Origin: Diplocloster agilis
GTDB lineage: Bacteria; Bacillota; Clostridia; Lachnospirales; Lachnospiraceae
Reading direction: 5' to 3'
Assembly: GCF_019042275.1 (NCBI RefSeq)
Contig: NZ_JAHQCW010000010.1
Location: forward strand, 1 to 64,000
Length of the DNA stretch: 64,000 nucleotides
Below are positions 1 through 6,816 of the stretch, one piece after another. Position 1 is the first letter of the stretch. Each line of letters begins with the position of its first letter. The position numbers and the translations under genes are program-made. The notes beneath the pieces were generated by a model. It searched no databases. It was not told the DNA's origin and saw only the letters and a program-made list of their open reading frames with translations.

Positions 1-175
1 CGGGAACACATCACGTGTTCCTGGTGAATAGGCTCGGTTCCTGAACCCGGCTTTTCGATTTCACTTAGCGGGTGCCAGCGCAAGCCCTCCGCGCTCCCGG
101 AGAGACACAAATGAATCCGGCCATCCCGAGCATCCCGGCCCTTAAGCAGCGGGCATACCCAAACCCGAGGAAGAA
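1..175 (-). repeat. Palindromic structured-RNA element, copy 1 (truncated by window start)
   Basis: On the minus strand the first 51 bases match the 5' half of the 106-nt core of the copy at 30436-30541 without a difference: P1 5' strand, GAGCC, the TATTCACCA joint and the GGAACAC/GTGTTCC hairpin. Positions 52-120 match the inner left arm of copies 2 and 3 (CTAAGTGAAAT and GAGCGCGGAGGG blocks, read on the minus strand). An AAGCAGCGGGCATAC block near 145-160 is also shared. The other arm lies outside the window, so the outer limit is approximate. Bases 176-330 hold nothing I can name; they may be more arm. The element precedes the pyrH promoter. Confidence 0.8.
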
Positions 176-332
176 CCGTTCCGGACCCTGCGAGGTTCTC
201 CCGCCATCGTAGTTACCCATTCTAAGGCCTGACCGAAGCGATTAGGCTTTCGTGGCAGTCGTCCCCGCCCCCCGGACCTCCTGGCTGCCCCTGCCCGCTC
301 CGTCCCTCAGCAAAAGCAACTCCAACTTTATA

Positions 333-361
333 TTGGCGTTTCCCGGAAAGTATGTTAAAAT
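333..361 (+). promoter_or_regulatory. Putative sigma-A promoter of pyrH operon
   Basis: TTGGCG at 333-338 and TAAAAT at 356-361 are separated by 17 nt, ending 30 nt before the pyrH start. This is a good match to the vegetative consensus and would free pyrH-frr from the upstream palindromic element. Confidence 0.6.
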
Positions 362-391
362 GATGGAAAAAGAGGAACAAGGAGTGCTTGT

Positions 392-1087
392 ATGAAGCGG
401 ATTTTGTTAAAACTCAGCGGCGAGGCATTGGCCGGAGATAAGAAAACGGGATTTGACGAAGCTACGGTCATGAAGGTGGCCAAGCAGGTCAAGATCCTGG
501 TAGATGAGGGAATTCAGGTGGGAATTGTCATCGGCGGTGGTAATTTCTGGAGGGGCAGAAGTAGCGAGAACATCAACCGGGAGAAGGCGGATCAGATCGG
601 TATGCTGGCGACGCTTATGAACTGCATCTATGTTTCCGAGATCTTTCAGTCTGCAGGCATGATGACACAGGTGTTGACCCCGTTTGAATGCGGCGGGTTT
701 TCGAAGCTGTATTCCCATGAGCGGGTCGGCAAATATTTTGCCCATAATTTCGTTATATTTTTTGCAGGAGGAACGGGACATCCTTATTTCTCCACGGATA
801 CGGCAACCGTGCTGCGGGCGGTAGAGATCGAGGCGGATGTCATACTTCTGGCCAAGGCGGTGGACGGCGTCTATGATGATGATCCCAAGTCTAATCCCAA
901 CGCGAAGAAATACGACGAGGTGAGTATCCAGGAGGTTATCGATAAGAAGCTGGCGGTCGTGGATATGACGGCGTCCATTATGTGTATGGAAAATAAAATG
1001 CCTATGCTGGTATTTGGATTAAATCAGGAAAACAGTATTGTGAATACCGTGAAAGGTGATTTTACCGGTACGAAAGTAACCGTCTAA
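392..1087 (+). CDS. pyrH: UMP kinase
   Basis: Phosphorylates UMP to UDP with ATP, a step in de novo pyrimidine nucleotide synthesis; cytosolic, hexameric in the bacterial family. The 231-residue product has the amino-acid-kinase fold signatures: KLSGEAL at the N-terminus, the glycine-rich IGGGNFWRG loop near residue 50, and the GGTGHPYFSTDTA substrate loop near residue 130. Length is normal for bacterial PyrH. The ATG follows an AAGGAG site. It heads the conserved pyrH-frr-uppS-cdsA-dxr-rseP cluster; tsf, its usual upstream neighbour, would lie outside the window. Identification is secure. Confidence 0.98.
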   Translation: MKRILLKLSGEALAGDKKTGFDEATVMKVAKQVKILVDEGIQVGIVIGGGNFWRGRSSENINREKADQIGMLATLMNCIYVSEIFQSAGMMTQVLTPFECGGFSKLYSHERVGKYFAHNFVIFFAGGTGHPYFSTDTATVLRAVEIEADVILLAKAVDGVYDDDPKSNPNAKKYDEVSIQEVIDKKLAVVDMTASIMCMENKMPMLVFGLNQENSIVNTVKGDFTGTKVTV

Positions 1088-1134
1088 TAGAAACAAGCAA
1101 AAGGATAATAAGGTAAATAAAGGAGGACTATAGC

Positions 1135-1689
1135 ATGGATGAAAGATTAGAAAAATATGAGTATAAGATGGAAAAAACCCATGAGAATCTGTTGGGAGAG
1201 TTTGGAAGCATCCGCGCAGGCCGGGCGAATCCGCATGTTCTGGACAAACTAAGGGTAGACTATTATGGAACGCCCACACCGATTCAGCAGGTGGCTAACG
1301 TTACGGTTCCTGAGGCGCGCATGATTCAGATCCAGCCCTGGGAAGGCAGTATGGTGAAAGCGATCGAGAGAGCGATCCTTACCTCGGATCTGGGCCTGAA
1401 CCCGACCAACGACGGTAAGATGATCCGTCTGGTGTTCCCGGATCTGACGGAGGAACGAAGAAAAGAACTGGTTAAGGATGTCAAGAAAAAGGGAGAGGCC
1501 GCGAAGGTGGCGATCCGGAATATCCGCCGGGATGCCAATGAGGTGTTTAAGAAACAAAATAAGGCCGGCGAGCTTACAGAGGATGATCTGAAGGATCTGG
1601 AAAATGAGATGCAGAAGCTGACAGATAAGTTCATCAAGACAGTGGACAAATCGATTGAGGATAAATCCAAAGAGATTTTGACAGTTTAA
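1135..1689 (+). CDS. frr: Ribosome recycling factor
   Basis: Releases ribosomes from mRNA after termination, with EF-G. The 184-residue product has the full-length RRF pattern: N-terminal helix, the conserved GSIRAGRANPHVLDKL segment near residue 25, and the C-terminal three-helix bundle, including LPLTEERRKEL-like FPDLTEERRKELVK near residue 103. Start ATG has AGGAGG seven bases upstream. It lies 47 bp behind pyrH, the usual pairing. A short tandem repeat and a hairpin separate it from uppS. Confidence 0.98.
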   Translation: MDERLEKYEYKMEKTHENLLGEFGSIRAGRANPHVLDKLRVDYYGTPTPIQQVANVTVPEARMIQIQPWEGSMVKAIERAILTSDLGLNPTNDGKMIRLVFPDLTEERRKELVKDVKKKGEAAKVAIRNIRRDANEVFKKQNKAGELTEDDLKDLENEMQKLTDKFIKTVDKSIEDKSKEILTV

Positions 1690-1696
1690 GATTTGG

Positions 1697-1740
1697 TGGT
1701 AACGGTTTAAGATGTGACGGTTTAAAATGTGACGGTATAA
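1697..1740 (+). repeat. 15-bp tandem repeat between frr and uppS
   Basis: Two 15-bp units at 1711-1725 and 1726-1740 (GATGTGACGGTTTAA and AATGTGACGGTATAA) follow a partial unit ending GTAACGGTTTAA at 1710. They begin just after the frr stop. No coding sense is apparent. Confidence 0.8.
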
Positions 1741-1749
1741 GATAAGAAG

Positions 1750-1772
1750 TGGGCGGTCTTTTGGGCCGCCCA
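1750..1772 (+). promoter_or_regulatory. Stem-loop upstream of uppS
   Basis: TGGGCGG pairs with CCGCCCA around a 9-nt loop, followed by only three T residues and then the uppS ribosome site. It may be a weak terminator or a processing signal that sets the frr/uppS ratio; the missing T-tract argues against an efficient terminator. Confidence 0.45.
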
Positions 1773-1789
1773 TTTACAGGAGGAAATCA

Positions 1790-2500
1790 ATGAATATTCC
1801 GCAGCATGTGGCGATCATATTAGATGGAAACGGACGTTGGGCGAAGAAACGCGGAATGCCCAGGAACTACGGACATGCCCAGGGCAGCAAGAACGTGGAA
1901 CGGATCTGCGAGGACGCTTATAAGATGGGCATCAAATATCTGACGGTCTATGCATTTTCCACCGAGAACTGGGCCAGGCCCAAGGATGAAGTGGATGCGC
2001 TGATGAAGCTTCTGCGCAATTACATGAAGACATGCCTGAAGACGGCGGAGAAGAACCGGATGAAGGTCCGGGTCATCGGGGAGCTTGGAAAACTGGATGA
2101 CGATATCCGCAGCAGGATCTTTGAGCTTCAGGAAGCCTCCAAAGATAACGACGGATTGAACTTTACCATCGCGATCAATTATGGAAGCCGGGATGAATTG
2201 GCGCGGGCGGCCAGAAAGATAGCGGAGGATGTTAAGAATCAAAAGATTCGCACGGAAGATATCGATCAGGAGCTGTTCGGATCATACCTTGACACGGCCG
2301 GCATACCGGACCCGGATCTGCTGATCCGGACAAGCGGGGAACAGCGGCTGTCCAACTTTTTACTGTGGCAGCTGGCTTATACGGAGTTTTATTTTACCGA
2401 TACTGCCTGGCCTGATTTTACAAAAGAGGAATTAATGCAGGCTATAGAAAAGTATAATAGTAGAGACCGGAGATACGGCGGAGTCAAGGGGGGAGAATAG
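1790..2500 (+). CDS. uppS: Isoprenyl transferase (undecaprenyl diphosphate synthase)
   Basis: Condenses IPP units onto FPP to make the C55 lipid carrier for wall polymers. The 236-residue product carries the cis-prenyltransferase signatures: DGNGRWAKKRGMPRNYGH near residue 13 (catalytic Asp), YAFSTENWARP near residue 60, and DLLIRTSGEQRLSNFL near residue 178. AGGAGG precedes the ATG. The stop TAG abuts the cdsA ATG at 2501, implying translational coupling within the lipid precursor cluster uppS-cdsA-dxr. Confidence 0.98.
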   Translation: MNIPQHVAIILDGNGRWAKKRGMPRNYGHAQGSKNVERICEDAYKMGIKYLTVYAFSTENWARPKDEVDALMKLLRNYMKTCLKTAEKNRMKVRVIGELGKLDDDIRSRIFELQEASKDNDGLNFTIAINYGSRDELARAARKIAEDVKNQKIRTEDIDQELFGSYLDTAGIPDPDLLIRTSGEQRLSNFLLWQLAYTEFYFTDTAWPDFTKEELMQAIEKYNSRDRRYGGVKGGE

Positions 2501-3340
2501 ATGTTTTTTACGCGTCTTTGCAGTTCGATCGTGTTAGTCATCATAGCCCTCTTCACAATTATAAGCGGCGGGCCGATCCTGTTGGTTACCCTGACCGTGA
2601 TTTCCCTGATCGGCCTGAAAGAATTATGTCAGGTTGAGAAGCTGATCTTTCGTTCTCCGCTGATGATTACTGCGGGCATCGGAATCGTGGCCTATTATGG
2701 GCTGGTCTGGCTGGAAATGCAAAAACACCAGCTGGAAGAGGAAATGATGCTGCAGGAATACGGGATGATGTGTCTTTTGCTCATCCTGATCGCACTGATG
2801 ATGGTGTACGTGTTCACCTATCCGAAATATCGGGCGGAACAGGTCATGACCACATTTTTTGGGGTGGTCTATGTGGCGGTTATGCTGTCCTATATTTACA
2901 AAACCAGAATGGGAATGCCGGAAGGCCTGTTTATCGTGTGGCTGATCTTTATCTGCTCCTGGGGATGCGATACCTGCGCCTACTGCGTGGGAATGCTGAT
3001 CGGAAAACATAAGCTGGCGCCCGTACTGAGTCCGAAGAAGTCCATCGAGGGCGGAATCGGGGGAATCGCCGGCGCTGCGCTTCTGGGCTTCCTGTTCGGA
3101 AAAGTGATGGTGCTGGTCGGATACGCCTCTGCGGATATGGTGCCGATCATTACGGTTACCTGTGCAATCGGGGCGGTGATCTCTCAGGTGGGAGACCTGG
3201 CGGCCTCGGCGATCAAGAGAAATTTCGGACTGAAGGATTATGGAAAGCTGATACCCGGCCACGGCGGAATTCTGGACCGGTTTGACAGCGTCATTTTCAC
3301 AGCCCCGGTAGTATACTATTTAGTTTATCTGTTTTTATAA
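2501..3340 (+). CDS. cdsA: Phosphatidate cytidylyltransferase
   Basis: Makes CDP-diacylglycerol from phosphatidate and CTP for phospholipid synthesis. The 279-residue product is polytopic (about eight hydrophobic segments). It ends with the CdsA family signature: SQVGDLAASAIKR near residue 230, KDYGKLIPGHGG and LDRFDS. Its ATG directly follows the uppS stop and GGGGGAG lies inside the uppS end. CDP-DAG made here would feed the cardiolipin synthase encoded at 8.8 kb. Confidence 0.97.
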   Translation: MFFTRLCSSIVLVIIALFTIISGGPILLVTLTVISLIGLKELCQVEKLIFRSPLMITAGIGIVAYYGLVWLEMQKHQLEEEMMLQEYGMMCLLLILIALMMVYVFTYPKYRAEQVMTTFFGVVYVAVMLSYIYKTRMGMPEGLFIVWLIFICSWGCDTCAYCVGMLIGKHKLAPVLSPKKSIEGGIGGIAGAALLGFLFGKVMVLVGYASADMVPIITVTCAIGAVISQVGDLAASAIKRNFGLKDYGKLIPGHGGILDRFDSVIFTAPVVYYLVYLFL

Positions 3341-3351
3341 CTGTGAGCCTT

Positions 3352-3372
3352 AGTGCCTGTAATTCAGGCACT
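3352..3372 (+). promoter_or_regulatory. Stem-loop between cdsA and dxr
   Basis: AGTGCCTG pairs perfectly with CAGGCACT over a 5-nt loop. No T-tract follows directly, so it is not a classic terminator. A second small inverted repeat (ACTAT/ATAGT around T6) lies just before the dxr ribosome site. Confidence 0.45.
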
Positions 3373-3446
3373 TATGTGCGATGCATGGGAAATAGTCAAC
3401 GAGGCTTTTTCGAGTGCTACTATTTTTTATAGTGAGGAAATAACCA

Positions 3447-4589
3447 ATGAAGAAAATAGCGATTTTGGGTTCTACGGGATCCATCGGAACCCAGACTCTG
3501 GACATTGTCCGTGAAAATCAAGACCTGGAAGTGACAGGGATCTCAGCCGGTTCGAACATTGCCCTGCTGGAATCCCAGATCCGCGAATTCAGGCCGAAGC
3601 TTGCGGTGGTCTGGTCTGAGGAACATGCGAAAGACCTGGCTGTTCGTGTCAAGGACTGCGATGTGGAAATCGCGTCCGGCATGGACGGATTATTAAAGCT
3701 GGCCGCCATGCCGGAATCGGAGATCCTCGTAACCGCCATTGTGGGAATGATCGGAATCCGTCCGACGATGGAAGCCATCCGCGCCGGAAAAGACATCGCT
3801 CTGGCCAACAAAGAGACGCTGGTTACCGCAGGGCATATCATCATGCCGATGGCAGAGGAGTACGGTGTCCGGATTCTGCCCGTGGACAGCGAGCACAGCG
3901 CGATTTTCCAGTCCCTGAACGGAGAAGATCCGTCCTGTATTGAAAAAATACTGCTGACCGCGTCCGGCGGCCCGTTCCGCGGCAGAAAGCGGGAAGAGCT
4001 GGAACAGATACAGGTGGAGGATGCGCTGAAGCACCCGAACTGGTCTATGGGCCAAAAGATCACCATTGATTCCGCAACCCTGGTAAATAAAGGGCTGGAA
4101 GTTATGGAAGCAAAATGGTTATTTGGAGTGGATCTGGACAGAATACAAGTAGTAGTGCACCCGCAGAGCATCATCCATTCCATGGTACAGTATGTGGACG
4201 GAGCGGTCATGGCGGAACTGGGAACGCCGGATATGAAGCTGCCGATTCAGTACGCCCTATATTATCCGGAACGCCGGTATCTGGGCGGCCAGCGGGTGGA
4301 TTTTGCGGCGCTTGGGCAGATTACGTTTGAGGACCCGGACATAGAGACATTTACGGGATTAAAACTGGCATACCGGGCGGCCAGGGAAGGCGGCCTGATG
4401 CCCACGGTATACAATGCGGCCAACGAGCGGGCGGTAAGCAAATTCTTAGCGCGGAAGATACGGTTCCTGGATATCCCGGATATGATCGGGGATTGCATGA
4501 ATCATATAAAAGTGATACAATCACCTACTATAGATGAAATTTTGGAAACAGAGCAAGCGGTCTATGACCGGATTGAAAGCAGGTGGTAG
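3447..4589 (+). CDS. dxr: 1-deoxy-D-xylulose 5-phosphate reductoisomerase
   Basis: Second enzyme of the MEP isoprenoid pathway, giving MEP from DXP with NADPH. The 380-residue product has the N-terminal GSTGSIGTQTL dinucleotide-binding motif, the central LPVDSEHSAIFQ metal/substrate motif near residue 147, the SGGPF motif near residue 177, HPNWSMG, and the C-terminal NAANE motif. Full length for the family. It supplies isoprenoid precursors for UppS two genes upstream. Confidence 0.98.
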   Translation: MKKIAILGSTGSIGTQTLDIVRENQDLEVTGISAGSNIALLESQIREFRPKLAVVWSEEHAKDLAVRVKDCDVEIASGMDGLLKLAAMPESEILVTAIVGMIGIRPTMEAIRAGKDIALANKETLVTAGHIIMPMAEEYGVRILPVDSEHSAIFQSLNGEDPSCIEKILLTASGGPFRGRKREELEQIQVEDALKHPNWSMGQKITIDSATLVNKGLEVMEAKWLFGVDLDRIQVVVHPQSIIHSMVQYVDGAVMAELGTPDMKLPIQYALYYPERRYLGGQRVDFAALGQITFEDPDIETFTGLKLAYRAAREGGLMPTVYNAANERAVSKFLARKIRFLDIPDMIGDCMNHIKVIQSPTIDEILETEQAVYDRIESRW

Positions 4590-4592
4590 ATT

Positions 4593-5633
4593 TTGAAAAT
4601 AGTGATAGCCATATTGATATTCAGTGCCTTAATCCTCTTCCATGAATTCGGGCATTTTCTGCTGGCTAAGAAGAACGGGATCTGTGTGACGGAATTCTGC
4701 CTCGGCCTGGGGCCTACGTTGATTGGCGTACAAAAAGGCGAGACGAAATATTCCCTGAAGCTGCTCCCGTTTGGCGGCGCCTGTGTGATGCTGGGGGAAG
4801 ACGGGCTGGTGGAGGATGAGAGATCCTTCGGAGCCAAATCAGTCTGGGCCAGAATGTCTGTGGTTGCGGCGGGTCCGATTTTTAACTTTATCCTGGCCTT
4901 TGTCGGCGCAGTGATTATTATAGGAAATATCGGTTTTGACAAGCCGTCCGTCTATGAGGTGATTCCGGACTATCCGATGGCGGAAGCAGGGATACAGGCC
5001 GGCGATATCATTAAGAAGGTAGACGGAAGCTCCGTACATGTGTACCGGGAATTTAATAACTATATGCAGTTTAATCAAAGCGGCAGCCCGGTGGAAGTGG
5101 TTTATGAGAGAGATGGTAAGGAATATACAACTTTGCTGACCCCGAAGTTCAATGAAAAAGAGGGCCGGTACCTGTTAGGTGTCAGAGGGCCGGGACCCCG
5201 GGTGAAGGGGAACGCGCTGCAGACGCTGCAGTACAGTTTTTATGAAGTGGAATACTGGATCAAAGCCACGTTCCAGAGCCTGAAAATGCTCTTTACCGGC
5301 CAGGTAGGCATTAATGATCTGTCCGGACCTGTGGGTATCGTCAATGTAGTGGGCGAATCCTACGAGCAGGTGCAGGAAGTGGGCGGTACCGCCAAGGATG
5401 TGTGGCTGACCATGCTGAACTGGCTGATTCTGCTGTCGGCCAACTTAGGGGTGATGAACCTGCTGCCGATTCCGGCGCTGGACGGCGGACGGCTGGTGTT
5501 CCTGGTGATCGAGGCGATCCGCGGGAAACCGATTGATCCGGAGAAGGAAGGAATGGTGCATTTTACCGGGCTGATTCTTCTGCTGGCTTTGATGCTGTTC
5601 GTGATGTTTAACGATATTCATAAGCTTTTGTAG
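4593..5633 (+). CDS. rseP: RIP metalloprotease RseP/SpoIVFB-type site-2 protease
   Basis: Intramembrane zinc protease of the RseP/RasP family. The product (346 residues) starts at TTG 4593, three bases after the dxr stop, with AGGTGG upstream. The zinc motif HEFGH lies near residue 17 in the first membrane segment, a PDZ domain spans about residues 110-180 (MAEAGIQAGDIIKKVDG), and the NLLPIPALDGGR motif, carrying the third zinc ligand, lies near residue 290. The substrate cannot be told from sequence; regulated proteolysis of anti-sigma factors is typical of the family. Confidence 0.96.
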   Translation: MKIVIAILIFSALILFHEFGHFLLAKKNGICVTEFCLGLGPTLIGVQKGETKYSLKLLPFGGACVMLGEDGLVEDERSFGAKSVWARMSVVAAGPIFNFILAFVGAVIIIGNIGFDKPSVYEVIPDYPMAEAGIQAGDIIKKVDGSSVHVYREFNNYMQFNQSGSPVEVVYERDGKEYTTLLTPKFNEKEGRYLLGVRGPGPRVKGNALQTLQYSFYEVEYWIKATFQSLKMLFTGQVGINDLSGPVGIVNVVGESYEQVQEVGGTAKDVWLTMLNWLILLSANLGVMNLLPIPALDGGRLVFLVIEAIRGKPIDPEKEGMVHFTGLILLLALMLFVMFNDIHKLL

Positions 5634-5640
5634 GGGACTA

Positions 5641-5672
5641 AGGGCCGGGCCTGACTAGGGCCGGGCCTGAAG
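5641..5672 (+). repeat. 16-bp tandem duplication
   Basis: AGGGCCGGGCCTGA occurs at 5641-5654 and again at 5657-5670, each followed by two bases. The second unit runs into the left arm of the long hairpin at 5663-5939, so the duplication sits exactly at the hairpin boundary. Confidence 0.8.
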
Positions 5673-5939
5673 TATGCAAAAATCCGGAGGCCGGACGGCT
5701 GAACCGGATTCCAGCCGCGCCCGCCGGAGATGATATCTTGTGTTTGAAAAAGCAACCTCATGAGCAGTTCCGTGAGCCTCTGAAAGCAGGGAGAATGTCG
5801 GCAGGGGGCCGCCATTCTCCCTTGAGTCTCCCTCCACTATTCGGCCATGCTTTTGCAAACACAAGATATCATCTCCGGTGGGCGCGGCCGGAATCCGGTT
5901 CTGCCGTCCGGCCTCCGGATTTTTGTATCCTTCAGGCCC
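5663..5939 (+). repeat. Long hairpin element with 92-bp arms and 93-bp centre
   Basis: Bases 5663-5754 are about 90% complementary to 5848-5939. The 93-nt centre has its own GGGAGAATG/CATTCTCCC hairpin. On the minus strand the centre shows TTCAGAGGCTC directly after that hairpin, the same words that follow P3 in the 106-nt core of the other elements. The rest differs and I cannot assign it firmly to that family. It lies immediately 3' of rseP. Open frames across it are by-products of the palindrome. Confidence 0.85.
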
Positions 5940-5967
5940 TGCGTTGGCTTTGGCGGAGAGGTGAAAA

Positions 5968-6023
5968 GGGACATGTCCATTCTGGTTTGGGACATGTCCA
6001 TTCCGGTTTGGGACATGTCCATT
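5968..6023 (+). repeat. 21-bp tandem repeat with GGACATGTCC palindrome
   Basis: Units at 5968-5988 and 5989-6009 (GGGACATGTCCATTCYGGTTT) are followed by a partial third at 6010-6023. Each contains the perfect 10-bp palindrome GGACATGTCC, spaced exactly two helical turns apart. They lie 50-100 bp before the pseudouridine synthase start, where an operator could sit. Confidence 0.85.
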
Positions 6024-6075
6024 TTACATTTTAGTGTTCATTTTATTTTTTGAGTTTGATTGTGGAGGGAATGGT

Positions 6076-6816
6076 ATGGAGGAAGTGCGGCTGAATAAGT
6101 TTTTGAGCGAGGCTGGGGTATGTTCCAGGAGGGAAGCGGACCGGCTGATTGAGGCAGGGAAGGTGTCTGTCGATGGGGAGACGGCGGTTACCGGGATGAA
6201 GGTGAGGATGGAGCAGCGGATTCTGGTGAACGGCAGGCCGGTGTGTAAGGAGGAGGAAATGATCCTGCTGGTGGTAAATAAACCCCGGGGGATCGTATGT
6301 ACGGCGGAAAAAAGGGAAAAGAATAATATTATAGAGTATCTGCATTATCCGAAGAGGATTTATCCGGTGGGAAGGCTCGATAAGGATTCGGAAGGGCTGC
6401 TGCTGATGACGAATAATGGGGAGATCGTGAACAAAATAATGCGGTCGGGGAACCGTCATGAGAAGGAGTATGTGGTGACGGTGAACAAAGAGGTGACGGA
6501 GGAATTTGTCCGGGCGATGGCCGGGGGGATTCCGATTCTGGATACGGTGACCAGAAAGTGTGAGGTTCAGAAGCTGGATAAGCACCGGTTCCGGATTGTG
6601 CTGACACAGGGGCTGAACCGGCAGATCCGGCGGATGTGTGAGTATCTGGGATACCGGGTTGTGGCTTTGACGCGGGTTAGGATTATGAATATTCGGTTGG
6701 GAAATTTGAAGCCGGGCGCTTATCGGAGGGTGACTGCGCAGGAGTGGCGGACTCTGCAGGAATTGATCAGAGATTCATCGAATACGACAGTGATTGAGGA
6801 GAGAAAGAATGGCTGA
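6076..6816 (+). CDS. rluF: RluF-type 23S rRNA pseudouridine synthase
   Basis: Converts a uridine of 23S rRNA (U2604-type site) to pseudouridine. The product (246 residues) has an N-terminal S4 RNA-binding domain (residues 4-50, LNKFLSEAGVCSRREADRLI). The RsuA/RluB/E/F catalytic domain follows with Asp in GRLDKDSEGLLLMTN near residue 103 and the TQGLNRQIRRMC motif near residue 185. ATG 6076 follows GGAGGGA; an upstream in-frame start is less likely. The gene overlaps ligA by 8 bp. The exact target uridine is inferred from family resemblance. Confidence 0.88.
   Translation: MEEVRLNKFLSEAGVCSRREADRLIEAGKVSVDGETAVTGMKVRMEQRILVNGRPVCKEEEMILLVVNKPRGIVCTAEKREKNNIIEYLHYPKRIYPVGRLDKDSEGLLLMTNNGEIVNKIMRSGNRHEKEYVVTVNKEVTEEFVRAMAGGIPILDTVTRKCEVQKLDKHRFRIVLTQGLNRQIRRMCEYLGYRVVALTRVRIMNIRLGNLKPGAYRRVTAQEWRTLQELIRDSSNTTVIEERKNG

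Noticed and set aside
5968-6023. CRISPR-like array
   Set aside because: Repeat units are contiguous 21-mers without unique spacers and no cas gene is present. The heptamer array at 22695 is likewise a simple tandem repeat.
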